Origin: Kingdonia uniflora
Lineage: Eukaryota > Streptophyta > Magnoliopsida > Ranunculales > Circaeasteraceae
Reading direction: 5' to 3'
NCBI GenBank assembly: GCA_014058105.1
Contig: JACGCM010002435.1
Location: 1,240,001 to 1,304,000 of the forward strand
DNA: 64,000 bases
The notes beneath the pieces were generated by a model that saw nothing but the letters and a program-made list of their open reading frames with translations, made no database searches and was not told where the DNA came from. Position numbers and translations under genes: made by a program. The number at the start of each line of letters is the position of its first letter. Positions within the stretch are counted from its first letter, which is position 1. Shown piece by piece: positions 26,301-38,300 of this stretch.

Positions 26301-29300
26301 TCAGTTTCAGTGCCAATGTATGTACTAAAAGAGCTTCTAGGCTGGCAGAGGGAATAAGAGAATGGATTTACCTAAAGACCTAGCTTTTTGTTAAGAATGG
26401 AAGGACCTCGACCAAGAGTACTTGTTTGCCTTGGTACTGCAGGACTTGTTGTCTGCAGAATGAGTGTGTGATTGGGTGTATTTCTTTTAGGGTCGTCCTT
26501 AGCCGTTTGGGGGCCTTAGGCAAACTCCAAAAAATAGCATTTTCATTGTATTATTTTGTACCTAATTTTTGTATGTTGTACATATAGTAGTGCACGAGAA
26601 TAAAATTGATATTGATCTCAAATTTACATAAAGATGTAAGAAAAAAATCGAATTTGGAAATGTCACTCTAATTAGACACCATAAAATGCTCATTAGTTTG
26701 ATTACTAATTAAAAGTGAATCTAGGTAACAACGACACTTCACTTTAAGAAAAAAATACGTGTCTGACACCTCGACACTCAGACACACGTGTCCAACACTA
26801 TTTACAAGGTACTTATCTTTTTCGACACCGCGTACCCGTGTCAGACACCGACACCGACACCTGTATCCGTATCATTGTTACCTAGAAGTGAATATTACGA
26901 GCCATCATTTCTATGGAAAATGATAATGAATGAAGGTTTTGAGTTTTTAGTGCCTCCTTACGAGGCATACAAATATTTTCCGTGTAAGATGAAGTGTAAT
27001 CAACCAAAAAAAGTCAAAAGATGCCTCATATTCTAAAAAGTAAGATATTGTTGTGACGGAGAATCGAACCTATAACCTCCAAATATAACAAAAGAATTCA
27101 AACCATTCAACCTATGGCTATTTGTTAATTCAAAAACTGCATTTTATTTTATCCATATTTTTTTTCCAATAGGACTCGGTATCAAAAAAATATTGAGGCC
27201 TTCATTTTTTCGGGGGCATTGAGCAATGGCCTAGGTTGCCTTAAGGTAAGGCTGGCCCTGATTTCTTTGTATTATTTCTTTGATTAATATAGTTTGCTTA
27301 CCCTATGCAAAACAAAAGGAGGAAAGAGAGCTTGGAAACTGACACTGAAAAGATCACAGAAATAAGGAAATGAAACAAGAATGCAACAGCAAGAAATGAA
27401 TGACACAGAATGGCATAGAATAATAGCAGTAATATTGTTGATAAGAGTGAAACCTGAAGTTAAAATTCATATAGCTGCCTAAACTAGTTATTAAATGAAA
27501 ACTGAGGAAGTACAAGTTATTTAATAAAAAAGAAAGAACTAGGAAATGATCACGTACCTGAAGCACTTCTAGTCATTGAATAAATTGGAGAAGATTCCAC
27601 AATTGGCACCAACTGACTAACTAGAGGGCCGAACTGCATAGCAGATCCACAAACACTCAGAGTGAAATTTCAGTTTTATATACAACATATATATATAAAT
27701 GAAATATTTTTTACTTTAGCTTCCAGTATACGATAGAAAAGAGACTACCTGCTAAAGTTTTAAATTTTTGACTAAGCCCCATTTTGATAATTGCATTGAA
27801 CATTTTGGGGTAGCTTGAATTATACGATCCGGGTCAAAAGCGAAAATATAACATAATTGACTCACAAATCCGGTTGGGGCAAAGTAAAGATGTTGAAATT
27901 TTTTAAATGCAAGTTTAGTTAATAATATTAATTGGTTACAATAAGCCAAAATAAATTACCTGTTCAAAATACGGGACTGCCTCCGATGCTGGCCTGTTGT
28001 TGAACGATATTATGGCATTAGCCTTTCAAAACAGATAAGTGAAATTTATCTGTTACACTCCCAAATAGTATCAGTTAATTTAAACTAAAGCAAACTTGAT
28101 AATCAACATATGTTTTGACAATCTTATTTGCATGCCCTAAAACAAAAGTATTCGCTAGAACTGGAAAGGTAGTTAGTTAGAAGACAAACCTTTGGAACTT
28201 TTTCAAAAAAATAGCTTCCTATGAGCAGTTGGAGTAGTGCGCCATTGCTGCAATTCACGATTGTCATACAAGAAGTAAGGACCAAGATAAAACACATTTG
28301 AACTCATATAAAACTTATCATTATGTTAGTAGCAGTAAGAAGTTGAAGGTTTTCAGATGGAGTTTTTTAATATTGCTTGCAGATGAAGGCTACTCAGTCT
28401 GTTATGTCTTGGAAAGGAGGCTCACCCCTCCCTCCCCCCACCCACACACACACACACGGTCTAGTGGGTCCCCCTAACTCACATGTGTTGGACATGTTTC
28501 CCCTCTACTTCTAGTTTGAGAAATTTATTTAAGATAGTAACTAGGAAAAAGGAGATCTTCTCTTAGTTAGAAGTAGGGCTTTATTTTATTTCCTAGTTAG
28601 ATTAGTATTCTAATTAGGTGCTAGGTATCTTTTAATAGAACCTAAGCTTGTTTTAGATTTTAATGTTGGTTTTAGTAAAAACTTAGTTTCTAGGAAGCTA
28701 TGTAAGTAAATGATCAATCAGTAATTAGGTGCTGAAGAGATTGAGAAAATGATTTCACACCTCCATCGCAATTGGGCAATGTAAAAGTAAATGATCAATA
28801 GACTCATCCGCAATACTGCAAAGGATGCACAAATATTCCACATTCAAACCTCTTCGTCTTAATAGATTTTTAGTCATAGCTCGTCCACAAGTCACCCCCA
28901 ATAAAAGAAAGCTACTTAGGATGGGGTAGTATCTCCCAAATCAAGCGTCTCTGGAAGCCCATCACTCAATGCCCACCTCTCGTGCTCCTAGCTTCCACCA
29001 AGTAGCTACACATAAAATTCACTGGGAATTTCCCATTTTCAACCTTTCCATTTCCACTTCTCTTTACCCATCCGAATCATAATTGAGGTGACTTTTAGAA
29101 TCACAGAACTGAGATCCTTTAGCTCCCTATTAAATAGAACTCTTTAAAAAAGAAAGTTCTAGCTTGTTGTGTCTCCCTCCATTTCATAAAACTATTCACA
29201 TTTCCATTCTTTAAGTCGAAAGCATTATAGAGCGAAGGATAAAGTATAGTCAATTATCTCGAATCACACCACACATCGTGCCAAAAGCAAACCCTCATCC

Positions 29301-32300
29301 CATTTCCATTGATAATATTAATACCTTCCTTAAACTTGTCCTACGTATTGAAAATCATTATCCATAACCCTAGACCGTATGAAGAGTTAGGCTTGTTCGG
29401 GAGCCAAGCAGTTTCCCCAATCCCAAACTTAGTTTTAATCATCTCCGTCCATACACCATCCTATAGTTATAAAATCTCCATAACCACTTTCCAAGCAACA
29501 TCACATTCATCTCAATAAAGAATTTTAGAGACCTAATCTGTCAGCTTCTTTTTCCATACAAACTACTTCTCATCTCAATAAATGAAGTTTACGAGTTCTT
29601 TTGGTGCCATCCCAAAGGAAATTTCTAACCATCATCTCCAACTTAAAAGATACAACAATGGTAGATGGAATAAGGAGATATAGTAAACCGGTATACTTGA
29701 CACTGTATTCCTCACAAGTATAAGGCGGGCTGCCCTTTGATAGCATCTTTCTTCCCATAATGCCAATTTTTTACCGAACCAATCAATAACCAGATTATAA
29801 ATCTTAATGCAACGAGAAGATGCCCCAAGAGGTATACAAAGATAATTCATGCGTAGAGATCCAATGCCACAACCCAAAGAAAAAGCCAAATTTCCAACGT
29901 CGTTGTCATTTCCGACTCCCATAACTTTTCTCTTTGTCAAGTTTGCACGTAAACCAAATGTCAACCGAAAGCTCAATAACATAAGCCGAAGGTGTCTACT
30001 TTCAACCTGACCAACAACGAAGATAGTATCATCCGCAAATTGAAGGTTAGTAATCTTGGGCGCCTATTCATCTACCTTAAACCATAAATCATCCCAAATT
30101 CTCTAGCCTTACAAGCCAATCAGCTTAAAGCCTATGTCGCTACAATAAACAAGATAGAAGATAAATGATCACTATGTCGAATTCCTCTAAAGCTGGAGAA
30201 AAAACTATCGGAACTCCATCAACCAATATTACAGTCTTCGTTGCACCTATTCTTTTACCTTTCAAAAAAAATATATATATATATATATATATCTTTGTTG
30301 TCGATATACTAACTTTTATCCATATCCTCTTTTCCCCAAAGTTTATCCTCTCCAATACATAAAATATAAAGTTTCAGTTAACGTGGTCATAAGCCTTCTC
30401 AAAATCAATTTTGCAAACTATACCCGATACTTTTTCCCTTATCCTAGAATCCATAGACTCGTTGGCAATAAGAACATCATCCAAGATCTGCCGATTTAAA
30501 ACAAAAGCCCCTTGGAATCTTGGATTACAGAACCCAACACTACTTTTAATCTTCTCAGACTTCAGGTATAAGCTTAAGAAAAGTTGTATTTAGCCTCCAA
30601 TCAAAGAAACCATTATGACGAAACTCATTAATTGTAACCATAAGGTCTTCGCCAAAAATATATTAACATTTGTTAACGAATTGCATTTGGTATCCATCTG
30701 GCCTCAAAGCTTTCTCCCCGCCACAACTCCTCACGGCCTCCAAAATTTATCCTTCATCAAAATCCCTTTCTAGCCAAATGACATGCTCTAAAATGATATT
30801 GTCGAAGTCCAACCCGCATAATATGGGTCTCCATCCCTTATCTTGCTCCTATCATCTACAAGCTGATCTCTAATCTTTAATTTAGATAAGCTATCGATCC
30901 GTCCTCTCCCATTCGCTATCGAATTAGAAAAACTTTGTATTGTTGTCTCCTTTCAACCACTTCACTTTGGATTGTTGCTTCGATTTTATTTCTTCCCAAA
31001 CCAATAACTTTTGAATCTCAACATTCCTGTTTCCTCTATTGCTGACTTTAGTATCACTCAAAACTCTGTCTTTTTCCATCTTCTCCATCACCTTCACTTC
31101 TTTTATAAGAGATTGAATTTCCAACTCTATTTTTCCGAATTTAGTCTTACTTCACTCCTTCAGCTTAGACTAAAAAGCTTTCAACTTTCACCAAAAAACA
31201 CAATTAGGCGTTCCATCAAATGAGAAAGACTTCTACCACTCTTTTATGAAAGGAATCAATTCATTACAATGCTGCCACCAAAGCTCGAATTATAGAGGAG
31301 AAGGCCCTGGCCGAGCTACCCCACAATCAAGAATCAAAGGGGCATGATCTGATGAAATCCTTGACAATGCATCCTGTGAAACCCAACGAAAATGACTCTC
31401 CCAAGTACTATCCACCATGAATTTGTCTTACTCAGAACCGTATCACTCTGCATATTAGACCAAGTAAACTTCACCCCTCTAAGTGATAGATCAATAATCC
31501 CGTGAGCTTGAACAAAGTTGCCAAATTCTTTCATACTAATGTCAATTCTAGTACCTCCTTTTCTTTCGTGAACAAAATGGATGATAACGAAATCACCCCT
31601 AATATACTACGGCGCATAGCAAATACCTCTCATATCGGAAAGCTCCCCCAAAAAAGTTGGCCTATCCTGCTTATCAATTGGGCCATACACCTCGATCGTC
31701 ACCCACTTAAATTGATCATGGACATTCTCACAAAGAAGCGCGATAAAGTAGGCACCTAGCAGAGGCTCTTCTAGAACCTTAATCACTCTTATATCACAAA
31801 TTGCCAGGATATATCCCAAAGCCCCTAGAGAATCAACCGTCGCACAACCACACTCTCGACCCCTAAAGCTCTCTAATGATACTTTGATCCATGTGTTGGA
31901 ATTTTGTTTCTTGTAATAACAGAATAAAAGACTTGAATTTTCTTAAATAAAACCTGACTTCCTTCTTCCTTTCCTATATACCCAACCCCCAAGCATTCTA
32001 CATAATTATTTTAATCTGCAAAAGTAACTATCTTCCTCCTTGTCTCATCCTCGCTAAGTCCTATGACATAATTTAATACCCGGCTTGGCGAATCTGGCCC
32101 ATCACATTTTTCTTCATCAGAGTTATCATCATTCTCATCTTCGGAAGACTTGATTAACGCTTCCCTGGAAGATACCTCCCCCATCCCATTTCCTACTCCG
32201 GTAGCTCGAATAAGCTCGTCTTTCTCCTCTTCTTCAATTTGAGAGAACATTTCAACAACTTAATCCTTATACTCAGCAACGTTAAGCCCAAGGGCTATCA

Positions 32301-35300
32301 TGGCTGGTATTGCCTCTCTCCTTACATACCCTATAGCTGCATCCATCATCTCCTCAATAAAAGGCTCCATCTCACAATCATTTTTCCTACAGCTTGCGAG
32401 ACCTTTTGAGAACCTAATCGTTCCATTCGTCGCCTCGGTCATAATAGATAGGTCCTCCCTCCAGAAGAGCTCCTCTAAGATTATTGATCTCTCCATCCTC
32501 CTTATACACCTATGGAACTAAATATCGTTTTCCTGAACTTTTCAGCCTTCAAGGGAAACTTAACTTTTTGGAAAAAATTGGAAACATACAAAAAGTTCAA
32601 CATTTATAGGTAATATTAAAAGATTGTGCATTGAGGAGAATAGGTAAAATGTTAGACATTCATGTTCATACACATGGTCATTTACATGGATCTTCTGCAT
32701 TGAAACTAGATGATTCAATCTCTTTGGATTTAATCGTACATCGGGTTCTCTCAAGGTATTGGAGTTAGGAATAACGGTCCATTCAATAATTATTGGGATA
32801 TCATTAGTTGCCTCTGTAAGCCCTTCAACAATAAAGCCTGTTGGTGGTTCCAAGCCATTAAAGTCTTAATCTTTTGATATGTGAACAAACAAATTAAAGC
32901 AAACATTGGGTCTCAACCAAAAGAAGCAAACATTTGTTCCAAGTAAAGAATCTTAGTCTCTTGATAGAAATCGGCAAAGCAAACACTGGGTCTCAAGTCT
33001 CAACAATGAGTCCTAGTGTTTTAAGTAAAAGAAGGAACAATTCAAAACCACAGTAATTAATAAAGTGATAATTATCAAACTAATTCTCCAACAAAAAATT
33101 CAAAATCCATTTCACAATTTGAACTCTTAAGGAAGCCAAACAAGAAGATAACTGATAATCTACTTACCCTCTCAAGATTGGTGATGATTATTGGAGTTTG
33201 GGCAATGGAGTATTAAGCTCTTTCTTCTCTTATGTGTTGGAGGTTTTGGGGAAGGTGGTAAATAGAGGAAAGAAACGAATTAGGCTTTATGAATCTAAAA
33301 TGAATATCTTATGACAAAAGTATACCCTTTTTAATTCATTCAATTTATATGTTTTTCTTCAATCCGAAATTTTTCAGAAAAATATACATTTCCAAGGCAA
33401 ATAAATACGAAATTTGGGAAAACTTTTCTCTGTACCAAAATCAGGGAAAATTACGGCTGAAAATCTGTAAATTTTGTTTGGGGAAATTCGAAATTTTCGA
33501 GATTTTTTCTTTTAAATTTAGTTCCATGCATAAACCTATGAGAAGGTCGTGAGAATCTAATGATTCGTGTAGGCTATCAGGTGAACTATGAGGTTTCCTC
33601 ATCATCTCCCCTTTCCTTGCTGATTTATGTAAACTTACGCATCTCGATTGGAAAGACCATAATCTACCCCACTCAATTCTTCTTTAAATACTATCATAGT
33701 TCGTCCTGCCTTGTTCCTTCATATTCCCCGTGAACTTATTTCTCCGAGAAAAGGCCCTTAAGGACTCGCATTCCATATCATCGATTACTTTAGGTTTTGA
33801 GCGAGTTAACCCACGTAAAACATAGCATTCTTCCCTCCTTAGTGCGACGAGACCATCCACACTTTGAGTACAACCTGCCAAGCATCCACTAGGCACAAAC
33901 TCTCCATCCTCAACTACTGAAAAGCTTCCCAGATTTTTCCCTAGAGCTAAGGCCTCCCAAGTTCTCCCTTTTCTCCATAAAACTTATGCCTTCAACATCG
34001 AGCCTTCTTCATCGCTTTCTATCTCCACTATTGCCGTGACAATACCCCATGAGTCCAAATTTGGTAGACACCTGGGTAAATAATTCCCACCACCACCTAT
34101 AACTTTCAGATAAATTGCCAATAAGTCTCAAAGAGTAAGTGAATATGGATGAACCGCAATAAGCCCTTCGCAACATTCGCCAATCACATTCCAGATCTCT
34201 GGTGTCCACAAATGGAAAGGAACTCCAAACTCACGAATTCACATAGAATTCTTCATCAGTTTGTTCTCAACAAAGCAATTAGTATAAGGTCTCCATGGAT
34301 GATGAACCACGAGCTTCCTGCTATCTTCTCCTATGACCCCCCTTTTGCAAAACTCTTTAACCTCTTCCACGGGCAGTACAAAGAACAAAGCTCTACTTTT
34401 GCAGAAAGGATACAATGACACCTTTTCTTTATTCAAAGGCTTCAAATCTCTTTGTCTACCTATTGCCAAGACATCATAATCGATTAAGTCACAGACATTA
34501 GCCTTTTCCGATCTCTCATATGACCTACCCATTTCTTCTGCCGCAATCCGAACTCTACCCATTCCTCCAACAACCTCGACCTCACCATTCACAGCCTCCG
34601 TAAAGGATTTGGCGTTTCCACCGACCCTACCTTAAGTTTTTTGAGATGTCTTGTTATAATCACTTGCTCTCTAGCACAAGTTTTGAGCCCAAGGCCAACA
34701 GCAGTCCACCATTCACCTTCCTTACCCTTTGGGATACACAACATCCTTGGTCTAGACCCAATCTCCGCCTCCCACATTTGCAGCCTCATATAGGTCACAA
34801 AATTATTAGCTGAGACATGTGATAAGAAAACAACCACCCCTCCTCCGGTTCCATACCCTTACATCGTTCACGCCTTTCTTCGCAAAGATTAGTATGTCGG
34901 CCAACCAAAGCGTCACCTCCTTCCAAAGGATCATCTTAAACGAGCGAAAACGGTTCTTTCCTCCAACCCCACAGCCAAATTGTTACGCAACCTCTTAGTC
35001 TTCACAACGAATACTTTCCTTTCAATACCGACTTCCATGGGAATCGTTGTCATCTCCAGCCTACTTTAGAAACAACTTCGAGGCTGACAATTTTCACAAT
35101 GTACAGTAATTATATACAGTATTTATCTTGATACTTTAGAATTGAAGACCTTCAAATGAATTTCATTTTAGATTTTGCAAAAATCCTAAAGCTGCCAAGA
35201 AACCATAAAAAACTTTATGGAATTTTGTGTGGAGAGAGAAGAGGATGTTGTATTTTTGCTTTTCATGAAGGTTAAAATTTTTTATGTTCTGCCCAACTTC

Positions 35301-38300
35301 CTATCTGCCTCCATCAGTATTGTGTTTTGCTGATAAAGTTACCCTCCTTCGTTATCACAATTGAGCCTCCCAAATGATTATCTATCTTTCCTTCCCTTCC
35401 GGCCACAGTTGAAAATTGACTGGTGCTTAATTTCTTATGGGGAATGCCAAAGGTGCTTAATAAGCTTTATTGCACATATGGGTCTGGGTGTACATTGCTA
35501 ATAAGCTTCATTTCTCCATTAAAATTATTTCGAAATGGGAGCCATCGTGTCATGGCGCTACATATTGAAGGGTAAAATGATGTATCCATGCCGCTGCTGC
35601 GTCAAAGATTCTTTAATTTTTTTCAAGAAAGCAAGAAATTCTCATTATTATATGCTCGGCAGTATGAAAGAGCGAAACAAATTCCAACATCGATCTAGAC
35701 ACTTTACCCTTTAACAAATATCATAATAACATAATTTTCAGAGAAACTTAATACTAGTGTACATCCTGCTCCACCCCTCAATTGTTTGGAGCAGAACCAT
35801 ATTAGTACGCAAGATGCCAGCGAGAAAATGCAAAGAATCACAAAACCATGCAAATAAGAAACAAGTACAGAGCTTACTTAATACTAAAGAAAAGTTCCTT
35901 ACAAGAATTTCCAAAATATGTCAAGCGCGGATAAGTACAATGGCTTTTAATCTCAAAGAGAAATCAACTATGTCCTTCAGTATATTGTTAGCATGGCTAT
36001 TATGTTCTTTTAGTCCAACATTGGTTATTCATAGAAGTAGTTTAGTATCTTTCTCCTATATATAGAAAGTATGATGTAACCTAAATAATTAATTCAATAA
36101 TAAGATTTTTCTCTCTCTTATCTATTTCTACATGGTATCAGAGCGAGATACACTCATTTCACCTCGATTTTTTTTAGGGCTGTGATTTTGTTCTTGCTGG
36201 TCTGATTCACGCCGCCGCTTTCTCTCCTCTCTTTTAAAGAATGACGATTATCACTGTCTATCTGGTAATATCGTTCTGACCGCAACCTAAGCTTCTGCAA
36301 TTTTTAGTTTTTTTGGACCCAATCGTGAGATGCGATAGATGTTGATCTGAATCTCATATATGTTTGGTTTATTTGAGGTAATCGATTGCAATGGCTATCA
36401 GTGAAAAGTCGAGTTCGAGTACACCATTTCGTCGATTGGAACGAGTGAAAATGTTCAGTCCTTCAACTCTGCTCATGATAATCCGAATCTAAAGATTACC
36501 TCACAGCTGCTAGATGGCTTGAATTATGTTCGATGGGTTGAATTATGTTCGATGGCTTGAATTATGTTCGATGGGTGCAGTCCATGAAATTGTTTGATGG
36601 TGGTCGTGGAAAGATAGGGTTTGTTCTTGGCACGAAAAAACCCTTGCAAAATCAGATCCGAAGTATGCAAAGTGGTAATTGAATGATTCGATGGTGAGAA
36701 CTTGGTTGATTAATTCTATGCAGTCGACGATCTCTGTTGGGTACTTATTCACGAACAATGCGCATTTAATTTGGGAATAACTTTGTAAGGTATATTCTCA
36801 GCGAGAGAGTAATGCTAGGATTTTCCAACTTTTCAATGAGATTGGGAATTTTAAACAAGGTACTAAGACTTTGGGGATGTATTATGCAAGATTTCGATCG
36901 AGTTGGGAACAATTATCTCATTATGATAGCTTCATTAAGTGGCCAGCTATCGCACCAGGTGAAAAGGTTGCTACTCAACCTACGGCAGTAGAAATTTATG
37001 CGAAGATTGTAAAGAAGAGTCGGGTATTTTAGTTTCTTGCAGGGCTCAATCCCGACTTTGAGTATGCACGAGTTCATCTACTTGATAAGATTCATTTCCC
37101 AGCTTTTGAGGAGACATACGAATATTGTCTCTCCGGTCAGAGTCGTCGGTCATCTACGCCTCTAATCCCCGAGATCCCTTCAGAGACATCTACTATGGCT
37201 GTTTGTTATGCTTATCCGGTACCAACGTCAGTTCCCACTGAGGAAGAAGTGTGATTATTGTGGTAAGTGGGGACATCTAAAGACAATTTGTCATGTTTTG
37301 CACGGTCGTCCTGCTAGTTATCAACCCCGCCCATCTCAGTCCTCATCGTACTTATCTGCCAACTCTTGTGCGCCAGATTCTTCGGCCTTTGGTGCTCTCT
37401 CTCAGGACAAAATCAACAGGTTTTGGCAGCTTCTCTCTATTTCTTCCGCACTGGCAGCTTCTCAAGCAGGTAACTTCGCATCCGCAAATAGTATTTCTGT
37501 TTCTCTGATTTTACCTTGAATTATTGACTCGGGTGCTACCGATAATATGACTGGTATGTCTTCTCTTTTCCGGTCTTATGCTTCTAGATCATGGCGGTGG
37601 ACCGTTCATCTTGCCAATGGAATTGAGACTCCTATTACAGGGAAAAACTGTATCCCGATTACAAATTTCATTTCTTTACCCGATGTCCTTCATGTCCCTC
37701 AGTTGGATACTAATCTTCTTTATGTTTGTAAAATTACCAAAAAAAAAAACTGCAGTATATATAACCTTCTTTCCCGATTATGTTGTTTTTCAGGATTTGG
37801 TGTCACAAAAGATGATTGGCAGTGGATGTGAAGAGGGTAGTCTTTATTTCTTGGATGAACCCGTCTCTTCTATTTTTCCTCAAGCTCTCCAGTTAAAGTC
37901 TATGTCTAGTGGTGAAAATGTCAAGCGGGTGTTACGTTGGCATCATCGCTTAGGCTTTTGAGTACCTACGTTATTTGTTTTCATTTTTCTTTTCCAAAGT
38001 ATCCATGTCTGATTTGTCTTGTGAGACGTATGAACTGGCTAAACATCGTTATAGCATGCATTTGTTGAGTATTAATAAAACTTCATCTTGTTTTGATATT
38101 GTGCATTCGGATGTTTGAGGTCCTGCCCCCATTATCTATAGTTTAGGATTTCGTTATTTTGTGCTGTTCATTAACGATTTTTCAAGATGTACTTGGGTTT
38201 ATTTGATGAAATTCAAGGATGAGGTCTCCTCTATTTTCTAGACATTCACCGCAACGGTTTGCACTCAGTTTGGGAAAATTATTTAAGTTTTTCGTTCCGA

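Larger units (their letters stand above)
25630..27330 (+). mobile_element. LINE 3' fragment (RNase H) with two nested insertions, intron 5
   Basis: Host LINE pieces are 25630-25952 ([20 protein letters not shown], the RNase H start, then GGFGAVY), 26294-26487 (the continuation [15 protein letters not shown]) and 27261-27330 (TTTGATTAATATAGTTTGC and an A-rich tail resembling LINE 3' ends). Between them sit a solo LTR (25953-26293) and an hAT element (26488-27260). Several stops; reverse transcriptase absent. Confidence 0.65.
28738..35090 (-). mobile_element. Nearly full-length but decayed LINE, sense orientation in intron 2
   Basis: Reading on the minus strand: ORF1 begins at the ATG at 35038 ([19 protein letters not shown]). 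DUF4283-type RNA-binding sequence follows (34837-34009, with the block [16 protein letters not shown] in another frame near 34205), and the ORF1 C-terminus is at 32496-32011. Endonuclease remnants follow at 31819-31334 ([28 protein letters not shown]), then [18 protein letters not shown] (about 30930), the late reverse transcriptase (29982-29632: [18 protein letters not shown], [11 protein letters not shown]) and a zf-RVT relic (28900-28750). Many stops. It is interrupted by a Mutator-like insertion at 32512-33527. The catalytic centre of the polymerase (30.0-30.9 kb) is badly decayed. Confidence 0.75.

Noticed and set aside
27040..27120. tRNA gene or SINE on the minus strand (GGTTCGATTCT B-box-like)
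   Set aside because: The A-box fit is poor and there is no cloverleaf or tail; it lies inside the hAT element and is probably a chance match.
28436..28460. CA-repeat as a regulatory element
   Set aside because: Short simple-sequence repeat, no other support.
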